The position numbers and the translations under genes were made by a program. Shown piece after piece: positions 14,656-23,585 of a DNA stretch of 27,515 nt. Below the pieces are notes generated by a model that saw only the letters and a list, made by a program, of their open reading frames with translations, had not been told where the DNA came from and ran no database searches. Each line of letters opens with the position of its first letter. Position 1 is the stretch's first letter. Source of the DNA: an uncultured Lachnospiraceae bacterium (GTDB lineage: Bacteria > Bacillota > Clostridia > Lachnospirales > Lachnospiraceae); NCBI GenBank assembly GCA_902782715.1, contig CACZOG010000268.1, positions 1 to 27,515 of the forward strand. Direction: 5' to 3'.

Positions 14656-17007
14656 TTATTGAATGGCGAGTTCATATGTATTTCTCTGATTCTGTTCAAA
14701 ATAGTAACATACGAAACTGTCATCTTCATAATAAGTCTTAAGTTCGCCGGGATACAGTCTGTCGAACTTACTGCACCATGCATAAGCTTTGGACTCAACA
14801 AGCGTTCTTCTTGAAAGATCGGAATACTCATTTATCGTTCCGCTGACAAATTTGCCGTAATCCGTTTCCGCCATTTCATCCGATATTTCGCTGCATACAA
14901 CGTCCGGATAAACACTGTATCCGGGATCGAGATATTTGTCGTAATTGTTAAGCGCAAGCCATTTGGGTCCGGAGGCAAAATGCATGTGGGGATATTTAAT
15001 GGGTTTCTTCTCAACAAATATAAACACATATTTCGTGGGCAGTGTGTACGAATCCTCGTAATATGCCGCATTGACAAAATCGACAAGTTCTTCATGGTAA
15101 CCGCAGTCAATTATCTGATAATATTCTTCGGTGGTTGACACAATCGTAAACTCATAAGGATTAACGTCTTTCATAATCGAAAAAGCACAGTCAACGGCTG
15201 CATTGTATCTTCCCAGACAGTAATAAAGATAACTGTGGTAATTACCCGACATAACCGTAACCGCAACGGCCGAAACCATTCCCGCAACACCGATTGCGGC
15301 GCTTATCTTTTCCTTAACCGTGTAAACGGGGAATGACATAATAAGATCCAGCGGGACAAAGAATATCGCCAGTGAAAACAGCTGGGAAAGCGCACATATT
15401 CTTCCGCTTTCAAGCAGCTCGGGCAATCCCAGAGCAGGTGTGCTGTTTAAAAGGTTAAAACAAATGCCAACCAGTGCCAGCATAAGGTATCCGTCGTATC
15501 TTTCCGCATTTATGTCTTTGTTTTTTATATGTGCTATAAGAAAACCGATTTTTAATATGAGCCATAACCACAGAACAACAAGTTCTGCTATAAGAATAAC
15601 CGGAGCACGTTTGACGCCATGCATGAATACGTAGGTTCTCGTATATATGTTATCCAGTTTCCAGGAAAGTGACTGTCCGTTTCCTCTTTTAATTCCTCTT
15701 GTTTTTTTGCCTGAGAGTGCTTTCGAAATATCAACATCTTTTGCCGCAACCTGTTTGAAACTTATGTCGTATCCGGTCACAATCTCGTATGCCTTTTCTT
15801 TTATCACGTCTGTATCGGGCAGTTCATTTGAGGCTATCGAATCTTTTATAAGATTAAGAGCCCAGTTGATTGAACCCTGGAATTCCTTACCCGTTGCCAG
15901 AGCCGCAAGCATCGGAACGAATGCAATGAAAACTCCTATTAAAACTCCGAGGAAAAGGTTTAAGAAACTCCTTTTCTTAAAGAGTTTGGGAATAAGAGGA
16001 ATGACACTCATAAGGCATAAGAAGAACGCCATAATGGTGGCATAAAAATGTATTGAAACCGTTCCCGCAAGTGCAAGAACAAAAATATACAGTTTTGCGT
16101 TTTTTAACGATTTATCGTCTTCTTTTCTTCTTAAATATTCAATAAGATATGCGGCACAGATGAAAATGCAGGGGTAAGCAAATTCCTGAGGAAGCGTCCA
16201 TGCCATTCTCGACATTCCGAGGATCGGGAATGAGCCTTTTACATCCATTACAAGGAAAAGCACAACTGCAAGCACCGGGGAATATTTCCACTTAAAAAGC
16301 TGTTTAAAGAACACATATGCGGATACAAGAATAACCGCAACATGAATTCCTTCGACATACATAAGCGCCGAATAAATCTTTATTCCGAAAAGCGCATTAA
16401 TCATATAAATAAAACAATGCATGCCTTCGGGATAAATACCGCCGCCGAAAGATTCGCCTTTGACAAGATAATAAATCCATTCGTGGTGAACATACATATC
16501 GCTGGCAGCATACGAAAAATCAAGGAAACCGTTCCATGTGAAATATAACATTCCGTATATAACGGCAACAATAAGCATTATATACACAACGGCATTTCCT
16601 TCAAAGAACTTCCCTGACAGCTGTCTGAATTTTGCGAACATATCCCTGATTTTATTGAAAACTTTTCGCATAAAAGTTTTCTTTCCCATTGTTCCGGAGG
16701 TTATGTATTTTAAGTTGTTCGGAAGGTTTCTCTTCTTCAAGTTAAGTGCTCTGTATACTGCAAAGACAAAAGCTCCGTAGAAAAGAACCCTTATTACCCA
16801 GACATTCAGAAGATGACACGTACCAAGAAGCAGAACTACTGTGTTAATTAAGTTAATCATTGTTACAACACAGAATGCAAATCTGAAAGTTCTTGTTTTG
16901 CCTTTTAAGAATCTGCCGAACACCACGGAAGGCCATATGAACATAATAAATGCATAAGCAGGCAGTACTTTTAAGTATTCAATTATCCAGTAAATTGTTT
17001 CATTCAT
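14656..17007 (-). CDS. Large multi-pass membrane protein, GT-C glycosyltransferase-like
   Basis: A 783-residue protein with about a dozen membrane segments and a soluble C-terminal domain of roughly 190 residues. The first outer loop holds DFSYAASDMYVHHEW (Asp170, His174, His175) and then IYPEGMH (191-197). An acidic residue and His pair in the first outer loop is typical of GT-C enzymes, which use polyprenyl-phosphate sugars. No specific family was recognised. The gene overlaps the DUF4874 gene by one base (TAATG) and sits beside a DPM1-like GT2, which could make the lipid-linked donor it would need. The catalytic role is inferred; a polymerase or O-acyl role cannot be excluded. Confidence 0.7.
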   Translation of the reverse strand: MNETIYWIIEYLKVLPAYAFIMFIWPSVVFGRFLKGKTRTFRFAFCVVTMINLINTVVLLLGTCHLLNVWVIRVLFYGAFVFAVYRALNLKKRNLPNNLKYITSGTMGKKTFMRKVFNKIRDMFAKFRQLSGKFFEGNAVVYIMLIVAVIYGMLYFTWNGFLDFSYAASDMYVHHEWIYYLVKGESFGGGIYPEGMHCFIYMINALFGIKIYSALMYVEGIHVAVILVSAYVFFKQLFKWKYSPVLAVVLFLVMDVKGSFPILGMSRMAWTLPQEFAYPCIFICAAYLIEYLRRKEDDKSLKNAKLYIFVLALAGTVSIHFYATIMAFFLCLMSVIPLIPKLFKKRSFLNLFLGVLIGVFIAFVPMLAALATGKEFQGSINWALNLIKDSIASNELPDTDVIKEKAYEIVTGYDISFKQVAAKDVDISKALSGKKTRGIKRGNGQSLSWKLDNIYTRTYVFMHGVKRAPVILIAELVVLWLWLILKIGFLIAHIKNKDINAERYDGYLMLALVGICFNLLNSTPALGLPELLESGRICALSQLFSLAIFFVPLDLIMSFPVYTVKEKISAAIGVAGMVSAVAVTVMSGNYHSYLYYCLGRYNAAVDCAFSIMKDVNPYEFTIVSTTEEYYQIIDCGYHEELVDFVNAAYYEDSYTLPTKYVFIFVEKKPIKYPHMHFASGPKWLALNNYDKYLDPGYSVYPDVVCSEISDEMAETDYGKFVSGTINEYSDLSRRTLVESKAYAWCSKFDRLYPGELKTYYEDDSFVCYYFEQNQRNTYELAIQ

Positions 17008-18299
17008 TATTTCTGTTCCATTCTTCCGAGATATACTCTTCCGTTCTCATCACATTCATTGGCGAGAAATACCGTTCTTTTATCGGATGTCCTTTCCGCT
17101 TTAAGGAAAACATCGCCTTTAAATTCCGATATTTCCGCTCTTATTTCTTTTTCTTCGCCCGATAAAATACCGTTCAATGCAGATGATAGGGATATTTCTC
17201 TTTTTTCATCCGCATTTGACAATTCAATCTTGAGCGTTGTATCAAAATATGCCGGAGCAAAACCGTCATTGGAGATTTTAATGCATAAAATTGTTTCCCC
17301 TTTTTTATCAGTTTTTGCTTTGACATTTTTAACCGCAAATCTGTAACCGAGATGATTTCCCACATAATCGTAGAGCGAAATCTTCTCTTTTAAGGCGCCC
17401 CCGTTATACCGGTTCTTCCATTTGTCGAGAACTTCTTTGTCGTGTTCGCTGTTTAAATACGTAACACCGCTTCTTTTAAGCCGGTTAACGACATATTCCC
17501 AGTCATAATCCCCTTCATCGTTATTTACCGCTTCACCGCCGATGGGATTCTTTTCGGAAATAATACCGATAAACTCCGTCTCCTCATTCGCATTCCATTC
17601 GCATCTGAAACCGACTTCGTTTTTTGATTTATACCCGTACGTTCCGAGGTCCGTATCCGACCCGAGCATTCCGTCATTGAAGATTCCGGTTCTTATGGAT
17701 TCAAGGCTTTGCTTCTTTGAATAAGATGAATACAGTTCTCTCCACTGAAGCGGTTTTCTTACAGCAAGGAATATGCTTTTGTCTGTCTGTTCAAATATCT
17801 TTCCTATCTCGGACAGCTTCTCGGGAAAAACATATTTCGAGGAATGCATCTCTCCCCAGTTTCCGACGATAAGTCCCTGAAGTATAAATACTTTGTCTTT
17901 ATTGAGATTAACTGCGTCTTTAATGCTCTTGGCGTGGTTTAAAACCGCGGAAAAACTGCCCGGTTCGGTTTCCATTGCCCTTCCCGAACGGTCATATGCA
18001 AATCTTAAAATGACATCTTTTCCTATTTCATTGAAAAATGTCAGTATTTCGGTTATTTGAGCATTGTCTTCCTCTGTAAAACTTCCGTTTCCGATTTCAC
18101 TTATATCGATAAATGCCATCACAAGAGTCTGTGAAGGATCAAGTTCTTTTTCGATTTCAGCAATGTTTACGGGTTTTCTTAAAACAAAATAAAAAATCCT
18201 GTACCATCCTCTTTGCGGATTAACAAGTGCATCGCTTTTTTCCGACAATAAAGCCGGCGTAAACTTTATTCTTTTTTGATTACGTCGCAAGAGAATCAT
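17007..18299 (-). CDS. DUF4874/DUF4832-type protein, probable TIM-barrel carbohydrate-active enzyme
   Basis: A 430-residue protein. It opens with NPQRGWYRIFY (27-37), the mark of DUF4874, followed by a barrel-like region with GNWGEMH (146-152, Glu150 a possible acid). VTYLNSEH near 285 and LGYRFAV after it mark DUF4832. The last 100 residues look like a beta domain. These families are thought to be glycoside-hydrolase-like, but the activity is unknown. There is no signal peptide or lipobox, so it appears cytoplasmic, which is odd for a hydrolase of an exported polymer. The start at 18299 overlaps the GT2 gene by 20 bases and has only a weak ribosome site. Downstream it overlaps the membrane-protein gene by one base. 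Confidence 0.8.
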   Translation of the reverse strand: MILLRRNQKRIKFTPALLSEKSDALVNPQRGWYRIFYFVLRKPVNIAEIEKELDPSQTLVMAFIDISEIGNGSFTEEDNAQITEILTFFNEIGKDVILRFAYDRSGRAMETEPGSFSAVLNHAKSIKDAVNLNKDKVFILQGLIVGNWGEMHSSKYVFPEKLSEIGKIFEQTDKSIFLAVRKPLQWRELYSSYSKKQSLESIRTGIFNDGMLGSDTDLGTYGYKSKNEVGFRCEWNANEETEFIGIISEKNPIGGEAVNNDEGDYDWEYVVNRLKRSGVTYLNSEHDKEVLDKWKNRYNGGALKEKISLYDYVGNHLGYRFAVKNVKAKTDKKGETILCIKISNDGFAPAYFDTTLKIELSNADEKREISLSSALNGILSGEEKEIRAEISEFKGDVFLKAERTSDKRTVFLANECDENGRVYLGRMEQK

Positions 18300-19065
18300 T
18301 CGGCTTAACTTTCTTATCGATTTTAAGTATTTTGATTCGAATCCATACTGCTATTATCGAATAAACCATTCTTATCATATATATAAGGGGTTTAAGGCCC
18401 GAGTGCATGCTTTTTCCGGTAATTCTCTGATGCATAAGCGCAGGGATTTCCTTAACGTTATACCCGAGCATTATCATCTGAAGAATCATATTTGCATCCG
18501 GATACTGATCGTCAAAATGATCGAATCCGGCATAGTAACAGAAAGCCCTTCTCGAGAGCCCCTGAAGTCCGGTTGTCGGATCCTTGATGGTTCTTCCCGT
18601 AAGCATTTTGATAATGCTTCTGAAGATAACATATCCCGCATCCTTCGCAAGCGTTGATTTGTACTCGGGAGACTCTTTCATGAATCTTGAACCGAGAACT
18701 ATATCGGGAACTTCGTTGTTCTCGTCGGGAGTAACAAGCGTATTGTATATCTTAAGCACATTTTCGGGGTCATGCTGACCGTCTCCGTCCATCTGTATTA
18801 CGTAACTGTAATTATATCTCTTGGCATAGAGATATCCGACCCTAAGTCCGCTTCCGTAACCTAAATTGTAGATGTTTCTTACTACTTTATGTCCTCTGCT
18901 TCTTACCACCTGACCGGTGTTGTCGCTTGAAGCATCGTTTACTACCAGTACATCGCAGATGTCCGAAATATCTTTTCTTTCAAGTTTTTCAAGCAGCGTT
19001 CCGATATTCTTTTCCTCGTTGTATGCGGGAATAATAATCAAAACGCTTTTTCTCTTTTTCGACAT
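18280..19065 (-). CDS. GT2-family glycosyltransferase, DPM1/polyprenyl-phosphate sugar synthase-like
   Basis: A 261-residue GT-A enzyme. Motifs: IIPAYNEEKN (11-20), VVNDASSDNT (41-50) and MDGDGQHDP (92-100, the metal-binding DxD). It also has NLGYGSGLRVGY and SRFM later on. This is the pattern of dolichyl/undecaprenyl-phosphate mannosyl- or glucosyltransferases. A C-terminal stretch (IYMIRMVYSIIAVW) is probably membrane-associated. It likely moves a sugar onto undecaprenyl phosphate, giving a donor for the GT-C-like protein two genes downstream. AAGGA lies about 11 bases before the ATG. The gene overlaps the next by 20 bases. Confidence 0.92.
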   Translation of the reverse strand: MSKKRKSVLIIIPAYNEEKNIGTLLEKLERKDISDICDVLVVNDASSDNTGQVVRSRGHKVVRNIYNLGYGSGLRVGYLYAKRYNYSYVIQMDGDGQHDPENVLKIYNTLVTPDENNEVPDIVLGSRFMKESPEYKSTLAKDAGYVIFRSIIKMLTGRTIKDPTTGLQGLSRRAFCYYAGFDHFDDQYPDANMILQMIMLGYNVKEIPALMHQRITGKSMHSGLKPLIYMIRMVYSIIAVWIRIKILKIDKKVKPNDSLAT

Positions 19066-19081
19066 TTATATATACGTCCTT

Positions 19082-20278
19082 TTATATTAGTTTAAGCAGT
19101 TTGTAAGTATCATCATTAATATCAAGATATCTTTTTTCGGCGTTCGAGCCGAGTTTTTCGCAAAGTTTTTCATCATGCAGCAGAGTCATTATTTTCCCGC
19201 TTAAGTCATCTGGATCAAGCGTTGTTACAAGCGCATCGTCATTGCTTACCTGTTCAAGATTGCTTTTGCAGTCGGATACGATTATCGGTCTTCCGAGAAT
19301 CATGGCTTCCCTGATGGCTATGCTTTTACCTTCGTATCTGCTGGCGTGAACATATATGTCACACTGTTTGATATAAGGATAAGGATTATCTTTTACGCCT
19401 GTTAAAATAAATGAATCCTTTAAACCGTATTTATCGATAAGCGCCTCAAGAGTGCCTCTTAGCTCGCCCTCTCCGAGAACATACCATCGTATGTTTTCGC
19501 CTTTTTCAATCAGTTTCCTGCAGGCTTCAACGGATACGTCTATTGCCTTTTGTGCGGTTAATCTTCCGACGGTAACGATTCTTTTTCCGTTATAATCATC
19601 CTCAAATCCGATTCCGTCATTCGCCTTATTTATAATCTCGTCTCTGTCGATGATATTTTCGAAAACATCGGTTCTATCCGCGCATTCCGGATAAACCTTC
19701 ATGAAACTTTCTTTTACATCTTCCGAAACGGTAAAGATTTTATCGAAGTTCAGATATTTGTTTTTATCAAGCTTCCTGTTATATCCCGCTTCAGAGTAGT
19801 TGACATGAATGAATGCGGCCTTTTTACGGGCTTTGACATAATCAGCCACATAGTAAGCAGAAGCTCCCTCTATATAGGCCACCGCCAGATCGTATTCGTC
19901 ATCAAAAGTTTCGCTTCCGTCCGAAAGAGCCTTCCAGAGCAGTTTGTCGGGCAGTACTTTTCCGGAAAAAACCATTTTTATTCCGTTTCCGGCAATATAA
20001 AAGAAATTCTTTATTATGCTCGCATTTGAAAACAGCAGTTTTATTATTTTTTTCTTTAATGCTTTTTTGCCTTCCCCGGAAAGAACACTTGAATTGTCGT
20101 AATTTTTGTTAAGCAAAACAACATTCCCGGGAATCCTTTCAATGAGTTCTCCCTGCGAAAGTATTACATACAGATCAATCCGGTATTCATCGGGATCGAA
20201 TCTCTTAATCAGTTGTATAAGAGCCGCTTCGGCGCCGCCTCTTCCGAGTGTGTTAATTACGAACAGAATCTTTTTCAT
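19082..20278 (-). CDS. GT4-family glycosyltransferase
   Basis: A 398-residue GT-B enzyme. N-terminal LFVINTLGRGGAEAALIQL is the usual first loop. VTVGRLTAQKAIDVSVEA opens the donor domain and HASRYEGKSIAIREAM holds the two Glu of the EX7E motif, as in WecG/GT4-type capsule enzymes. Sugar specificity is not readable. It overlaps the DUF2304 gene by 26 bases and GGAGGAAG lies inside that gene about 12 bases before the ATG at 20278, so the two are coupled. Sixteen bases separate it from the GT2 gene. Confidence 0.92.
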   Translation of the reverse strand: MKKILFVINTLGRGGAEAALIQLIKRFDPDEYRIDLYVILSQGELIERIPGNVVLLNKNYDNSSVLSGEGKKALKKKIIKLLFSNASIIKNFFYIAGNGIKMVFSGKVLPDKLLWKALSDGSETFDDEYDLAVAYIEGASAYYVADYVKARKKAAFIHVNYSEAGYNRKLDKNKYLNFDKIFTVSEDVKESFMKVYPECADRTDVFENIIDRDEIINKANDGIGFEDDYNGKRIVTVGRLTAQKAIDVSVEACRKLIEKGENIRWYVLGEGELRGTLEALIDKYGLKDSFILTGVKDNPYPYIKQCDIYVHASRYEGKSIAIREAMILGRPIIVSDCKSNLEQVSNDDALVTTLDPDDLSGKIMTLLHDEKLCEKLGSNAEKRYLDINDDTYKLLKLI

Positions 20279-20654
20279 TCGCGGAAACGTCTTCCTCCAT
20301 TGCTTCCATCTTTTTTCTCAGTTCTTCAACTTCACTGTTAAGCAGCGAAACCTGTATGGCCAGTTCGTTGTTTTTCTTCATGGTTTCCGTAATTCTGATA
20401 CTGAAAAAATAAATCGCATATGTGGCTATTACAAAGAAAACAATTATCATGATAAGTCCGGAAGTGGATAAATACGTTTTCCATCCGTCCGGTCTTACAA
20501 TAATACCGAGAATAATAAAAATCAGCGCTCCGAGTCCCCACGGAACGACAACAACCTCCGACATCTTCTTTCTGACAAGAGAAATGACGCCCGTAATAAA
20601 CATCGATGCTCCGAAGGCAATCAAAAGTATCTGAATAAACAATCCGTCTCTCAT
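20253..20654 (-). CDS. DUF2304-type small membrane protein with coiled coil
   Basis: A 133-residue protein with three membrane segments (about 6-26, 36-53 and 64-87). They are followed by a heptad-rich soluble tail (ITETMKKNNELAIQVSLLN, then EVEELRKKMEAMEE) likely to form a coiled coil. Length and layout fit DUF2304, a family repeatedly found next to GT2/GT4 genes in polysaccharide loci. A scaffold or partner role for the glycosyltransferases is a reasonable guess. The ATG at 20654 overlaps the stop of pelG by one base (TAATG), so expression is coupled to the Pel genes. This coupling joins the Pel block to the second glycan block. Confidence 0.8.
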   Translation of the reverse strand: MRDGLFIQILLIAFGASMFITGVISLVRKKMSEVVVVPWGLGALIFIILGIIVRPDGWKTYLSTSGLIMIIVFFVIATYAIYFFSIRITETMKKNNELAIQVSLLNSEVEELRKKMEAMEEDVSANEKDSVRN

Positions 20655-22120
20655 TAATACCTACCCTTTCTGTTTTTCCCTTTCAGACTTGAATAAACCA
20701 GGTTGGAAGGTTTTCTGCCCTCACCTTTTTTCATGAGGTTTCCTTTGCAGAAAACATGAATGTCAAGATTCTTTTCTATGTGTCTGAGTCTTAAATATGC
20801 GCATACAAAGCCTACCATTGATCCGAATACGAGACCGAGTCCGAACCATATGGGCTTTAAGAATGTCGAGAACCATGCACCGATCAAAGTTGCCACGCAG
20901 AATACAAGCGCGGTAATCAGAGCACCGTCATAATCATTGTAATAGTAAAGGAAAATGATTTCCGCATACATTACAAAGAGAATAAAATATCCCGCTGCCA
21001 GACAGGGATAAATCTGCATTACCAGACCTGCCAGACCGAATCTCGGAAGGAAAATTATCGCGAGAAGGAAAACAACAACGGAAACAATAAACTGTATTCT
21101 GACAAGGTTTAAAAGTTCCTCCGAAAGCTGGCCGAACATTCTTCTTTTTGATTCTTCGATATCCATTTTTCTTCCGCCGATTACAGCCTCGGAATATCTT
21201 TTATATCTTTCGTGGAAGAACATTTCAACTCTTGAGATGAAAATAACTGTCGCGGAAATGTTTGTAAACATCGCAAGACATGTCGCCATGTCATAACTCA
21301 TCATGCTGACAAAGCATTTAACAACGATAATATGCATATCCGTCGTCCAGAAAACGAAATTGTGGATATAAAGTCCCAGTGTGTAAAGGAAATTTATAAC
21401 AACAAGCTGCCAGTATTTCTTGAAGTATCTTAAAACTTCCATGTATTTGCCGGAATTCTCTCTGAAATAGCTTCTTATCTTTGCAAATTCCAGAACGCCG
21501 ATTAATATAAATCCGACATCAAGCGAAACAAGCATTCCGTATGTGCATTCGAAATTAAATACCTTCACAAGAAGAAGGGATAAAAGAACCGTAACCGTCA
21601 TTCCGAGAAGGAAATAATACGAAATCTTCTTATAGTCCTTGCAGATAGAAAGATAAAGCATCGAATAGAAAACAAACATCAGTGCCATATATCCCGCATA
21701 TCCGGTAAGAACATAATAAAGCGGAACCTGTCCGACAAAGTATTCCCTTATGATAAAAGGAATGCCCACTGCTGACGAAAGGATAACATTCATTACGAGT
21801 CCGACATGGAAACAGGGCATAATATCCTCATATGTTTCCCAGTAAATTACATCGGACATATACTTGGACAATACCGCATTAAAAGGTGATGATGTAAGAA
21901 GACCGAAAATAAATATGTACAGTACGGTTGATGCATACAGTTCCCTCGTCAGATATCCGAGTTTGGAAAAGCCGAGAAGATACTGCATTATCATGATTGC
22001 CATGATTACAAGGAAAATAGGGGCAACCGTGATAACGGTACTGTATCCGAATCCGAATACATTCGTCGTAATTGTGTTTTTGTTGTAGATTTTATTTAAT
22101 CTGACACCTATTCCCGCCAA
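20654..22120 (-). CDS. pelG: PelG-like exopolysaccharide membrane transporter
   Basis: A 488-residue protein with about twelve membrane helices. It starts MAGIGVRLNKIY, the characteristic PelG opening, encoded by TTG at 22120 immediately after the PelF stop. AGGTGG lies nine bases upstream, and no other start is plausible before the first helix. PelG belongs to the MOP superfamily and, with PelD and PelE, forms the inner-membrane complex that moves the Pel polymer (cationic, amino-sugar rich in Pseudomonas and Bacillus cereus). The C-terminal tail is Lys/Arg rich. PelF and PelG are translationally coupled here, as in known loci. Confidence 0.92.
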   Translation of the reverse strand: MAGIGVRLNKIYNKNTITTNVFGFGYSTVITVAPIFLVIMAIMIMQYLLGFSKLGYLTRELYASTVLYIFIFGLLTSSPFNAVLSKYMSDVIYWETYEDIMPCFHVGLVMNVILSSAVGIPFIIREYFVGQVPLYYVLTGYAGYMALMFVFYSMLYLSICKDYKKISYYFLLGMTVTVLLSLLLVKVFNFECTYGMLVSLDVGFILIGVLEFAKIRSYFRENSGKYMEVLRYFKKYWQLVVINFLYTLGLYIHNFVFWTTDMHIIVVKCFVSMMSYDMATCLAMFTNISATVIFISRVEMFFHERYKRYSEAVIGGRKMDIEESKRRMFGQLSEELLNLVRIQFIVSVVVFLLAIIFLPRFGLAGLVMQIYPCLAAGYFILFVMYAEIIFLYYYNDYDGALITALVFCVATLIGAWFSTFLKPIWFGLGLVFGSMVGFVCAYLRLRHIEKNLDIHVFCKGNLMKKGEGRKPSNLVYSSLKGKNRKGRY

Positions 22121-23572
22121 TTAAATTTTCCACCTTTCCGATACCGATTCATACAGAAGATCTTTCATGTCATCGTATATACCGGTATATTTTTCTCTCA
22201 TCATTTCAACTCTGTAATAATTGTTGACACGCCTGAAGCCTATCTCGCCCATTTGAGCGCGTTTTTCTTCCATAATCGCAAGTTCTGTCATTGCATGCGC
22301 TATCTCTTCGATATTCATGATATGACATATAATTCCGGCTTCTCCGTCCGTATCATCTTTGGATCCGTAAATCAGTTCGCGGCAGTCGCCGACATCCGTT
22401 GCGATAACGGGTTTTTTAGCGGCAAAACTTTCAAGAATGGTTAAGGGCTGACCTTCGCTTATACTGGTTAAAACCGTATAATCCATTCTTCCGATATAAT
22501 TCGTCACCTCAACTCTTCCCGTAAAGACAACGTCCTGTATCCCCATCACCTCAACGAGTTCGTAGCATTCTCTTGCATACTCCTCATCCTCGTCCGTGGG
22601 TCCCATAATCCAGAGTTTAAGATTCGGAACCTCTTTCTTTGCGAAAGCAAATGCACGAATCATGGTTTTTATTTCTTTTATCGGAGAAACCCTGACAATT
22701 GCGCCGATATTTACATAGTTTTCATCTTCGGGAGTTTTACCCGGGATATTCAGGAATCTTTCAACATCTATTCCGTTCGGGGTTATTTCAATTTTGTCCC
22801 GGCTGCAGCCGAGTTCCATCTGAAGTTCTCTTGCATGTTCATAAAGGCAGGTTACCCTGTCCGCTCTGTCGTACGCCAGCTGTGACATCTTCTTGAACTG
22901 TTCAATCCAGATGTTCTTATAAATTCCGGCAACCCATGAAGCCTTCAGGAGTTCCTCTTCTCTTTCTCTTGTGTATATACCGTGTTCCGAAATTAAGAGT
23001 TTACAGCCGTGAAGGTACTTGGCCATTCCTCCGAGAAGCCCCGCATATCCGGTCGATACACAGTGATAAACTTCAGCCTCGGGAACCTTGGTTTTTAAAA
23101 TCAGGAAAAGAGGCAGATAAATGGATCGCATCGTCCAGAGGAAATCCGAAAAAACGATCTGCGAATAGTTCTTGTCATAAAATTCCTGAACAATATGAAG
23201 AAAATCTGCTCCCATAAGAATATCGTCGATAGAGAAAGATGTCTTCTGGAACAAATCAAAGAGCGCGTACCATTCGGGTTCATAATTGAATATTACGCTT
23301 CTTAACGCCTTGTACTGTTTGGGTGTCAGATGTGTTCTTCTTCCCTCTTTCGGTCTTGTTCCCCAGTCATAGTCGTCAAGGTATGCTTCATAAACCTCCG
23401 AAACATTTTCCGGAAGCGTATATTTGAATTTCCCGCTCATTGACCTGTCCGATATAATGGACAGGATAACAAATTCATGTTCGGGAAATGATTTGATTAT
23501 ACTGTTAATCCAGCCCGAGACGCCGCCTACCACATAGGGATAGCATCCTTCGGCCACAATACAAATTCTCAT
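22121..23572 (-). CDS. pelF: PelF-like glycosyltransferase (GT4)
   Basis: A 483-residue cytosolic enzyme. It starts MRICIVAEGCYPYVVGGVSG, almost the textbook PelF N-terminus. The donor domain has IVRVSPIKEIKTMIRAF and the EX7E motif in SEGQPLTILESFAAKKPV. PelF polymerises the Pel backbone from UDP-sugars in characterised systems. The start is the ATG at 23572, since GGAGA lies six bases before it and the PelF signature begins there; the longer frame to 23629 would overlap the preceding gene. It abuts pelG. The reading is firm; the sugar used here is not known. Confidence 0.95.
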   Translation of the reverse strand: MRICIVAEGCYPYVVGGVSGWINSIIKSFPEHEFVILSIISDRSMSGKFKYTLPENVSEVYEAYLDDYDWGTRPKEGRRTHLTPKQYKALRSVIFNYEPEWYALFDLFQKTSFSIDDILMGADFLHIVQEFYDKNYSQIVFSDFLWTMRSIYLPLFLILKTKVPEAEVYHCVSTGYAGLLGGMAKYLHGCKLLISEHGIYTREREEELLKASWVAGIYKNIWIEQFKKMSQLAYDRADRVTCLYEHARELQMELGCSRDKIEITPNGIDVERFLNIPGKTPEDENYVNIGAIVRVSPIKEIKTMIRAFAFAKKEVPNLKLWIMGPTDEDEEYARECYELVEVMGIQDVVFTGRVEVTNYIGRMDYTVLTSISEGQPLTILESFAAKKPVIATDVGDCRELIYGSKDDTDGEAGIICHIMNIEEIAHAMTELAIMEEKRAQMGEIGFRRVNNYYRVEMMREKYTGIYDDMKDLLYESVSERWKI

Positions 23573-23585
23573 CAGAAATCTCCGT

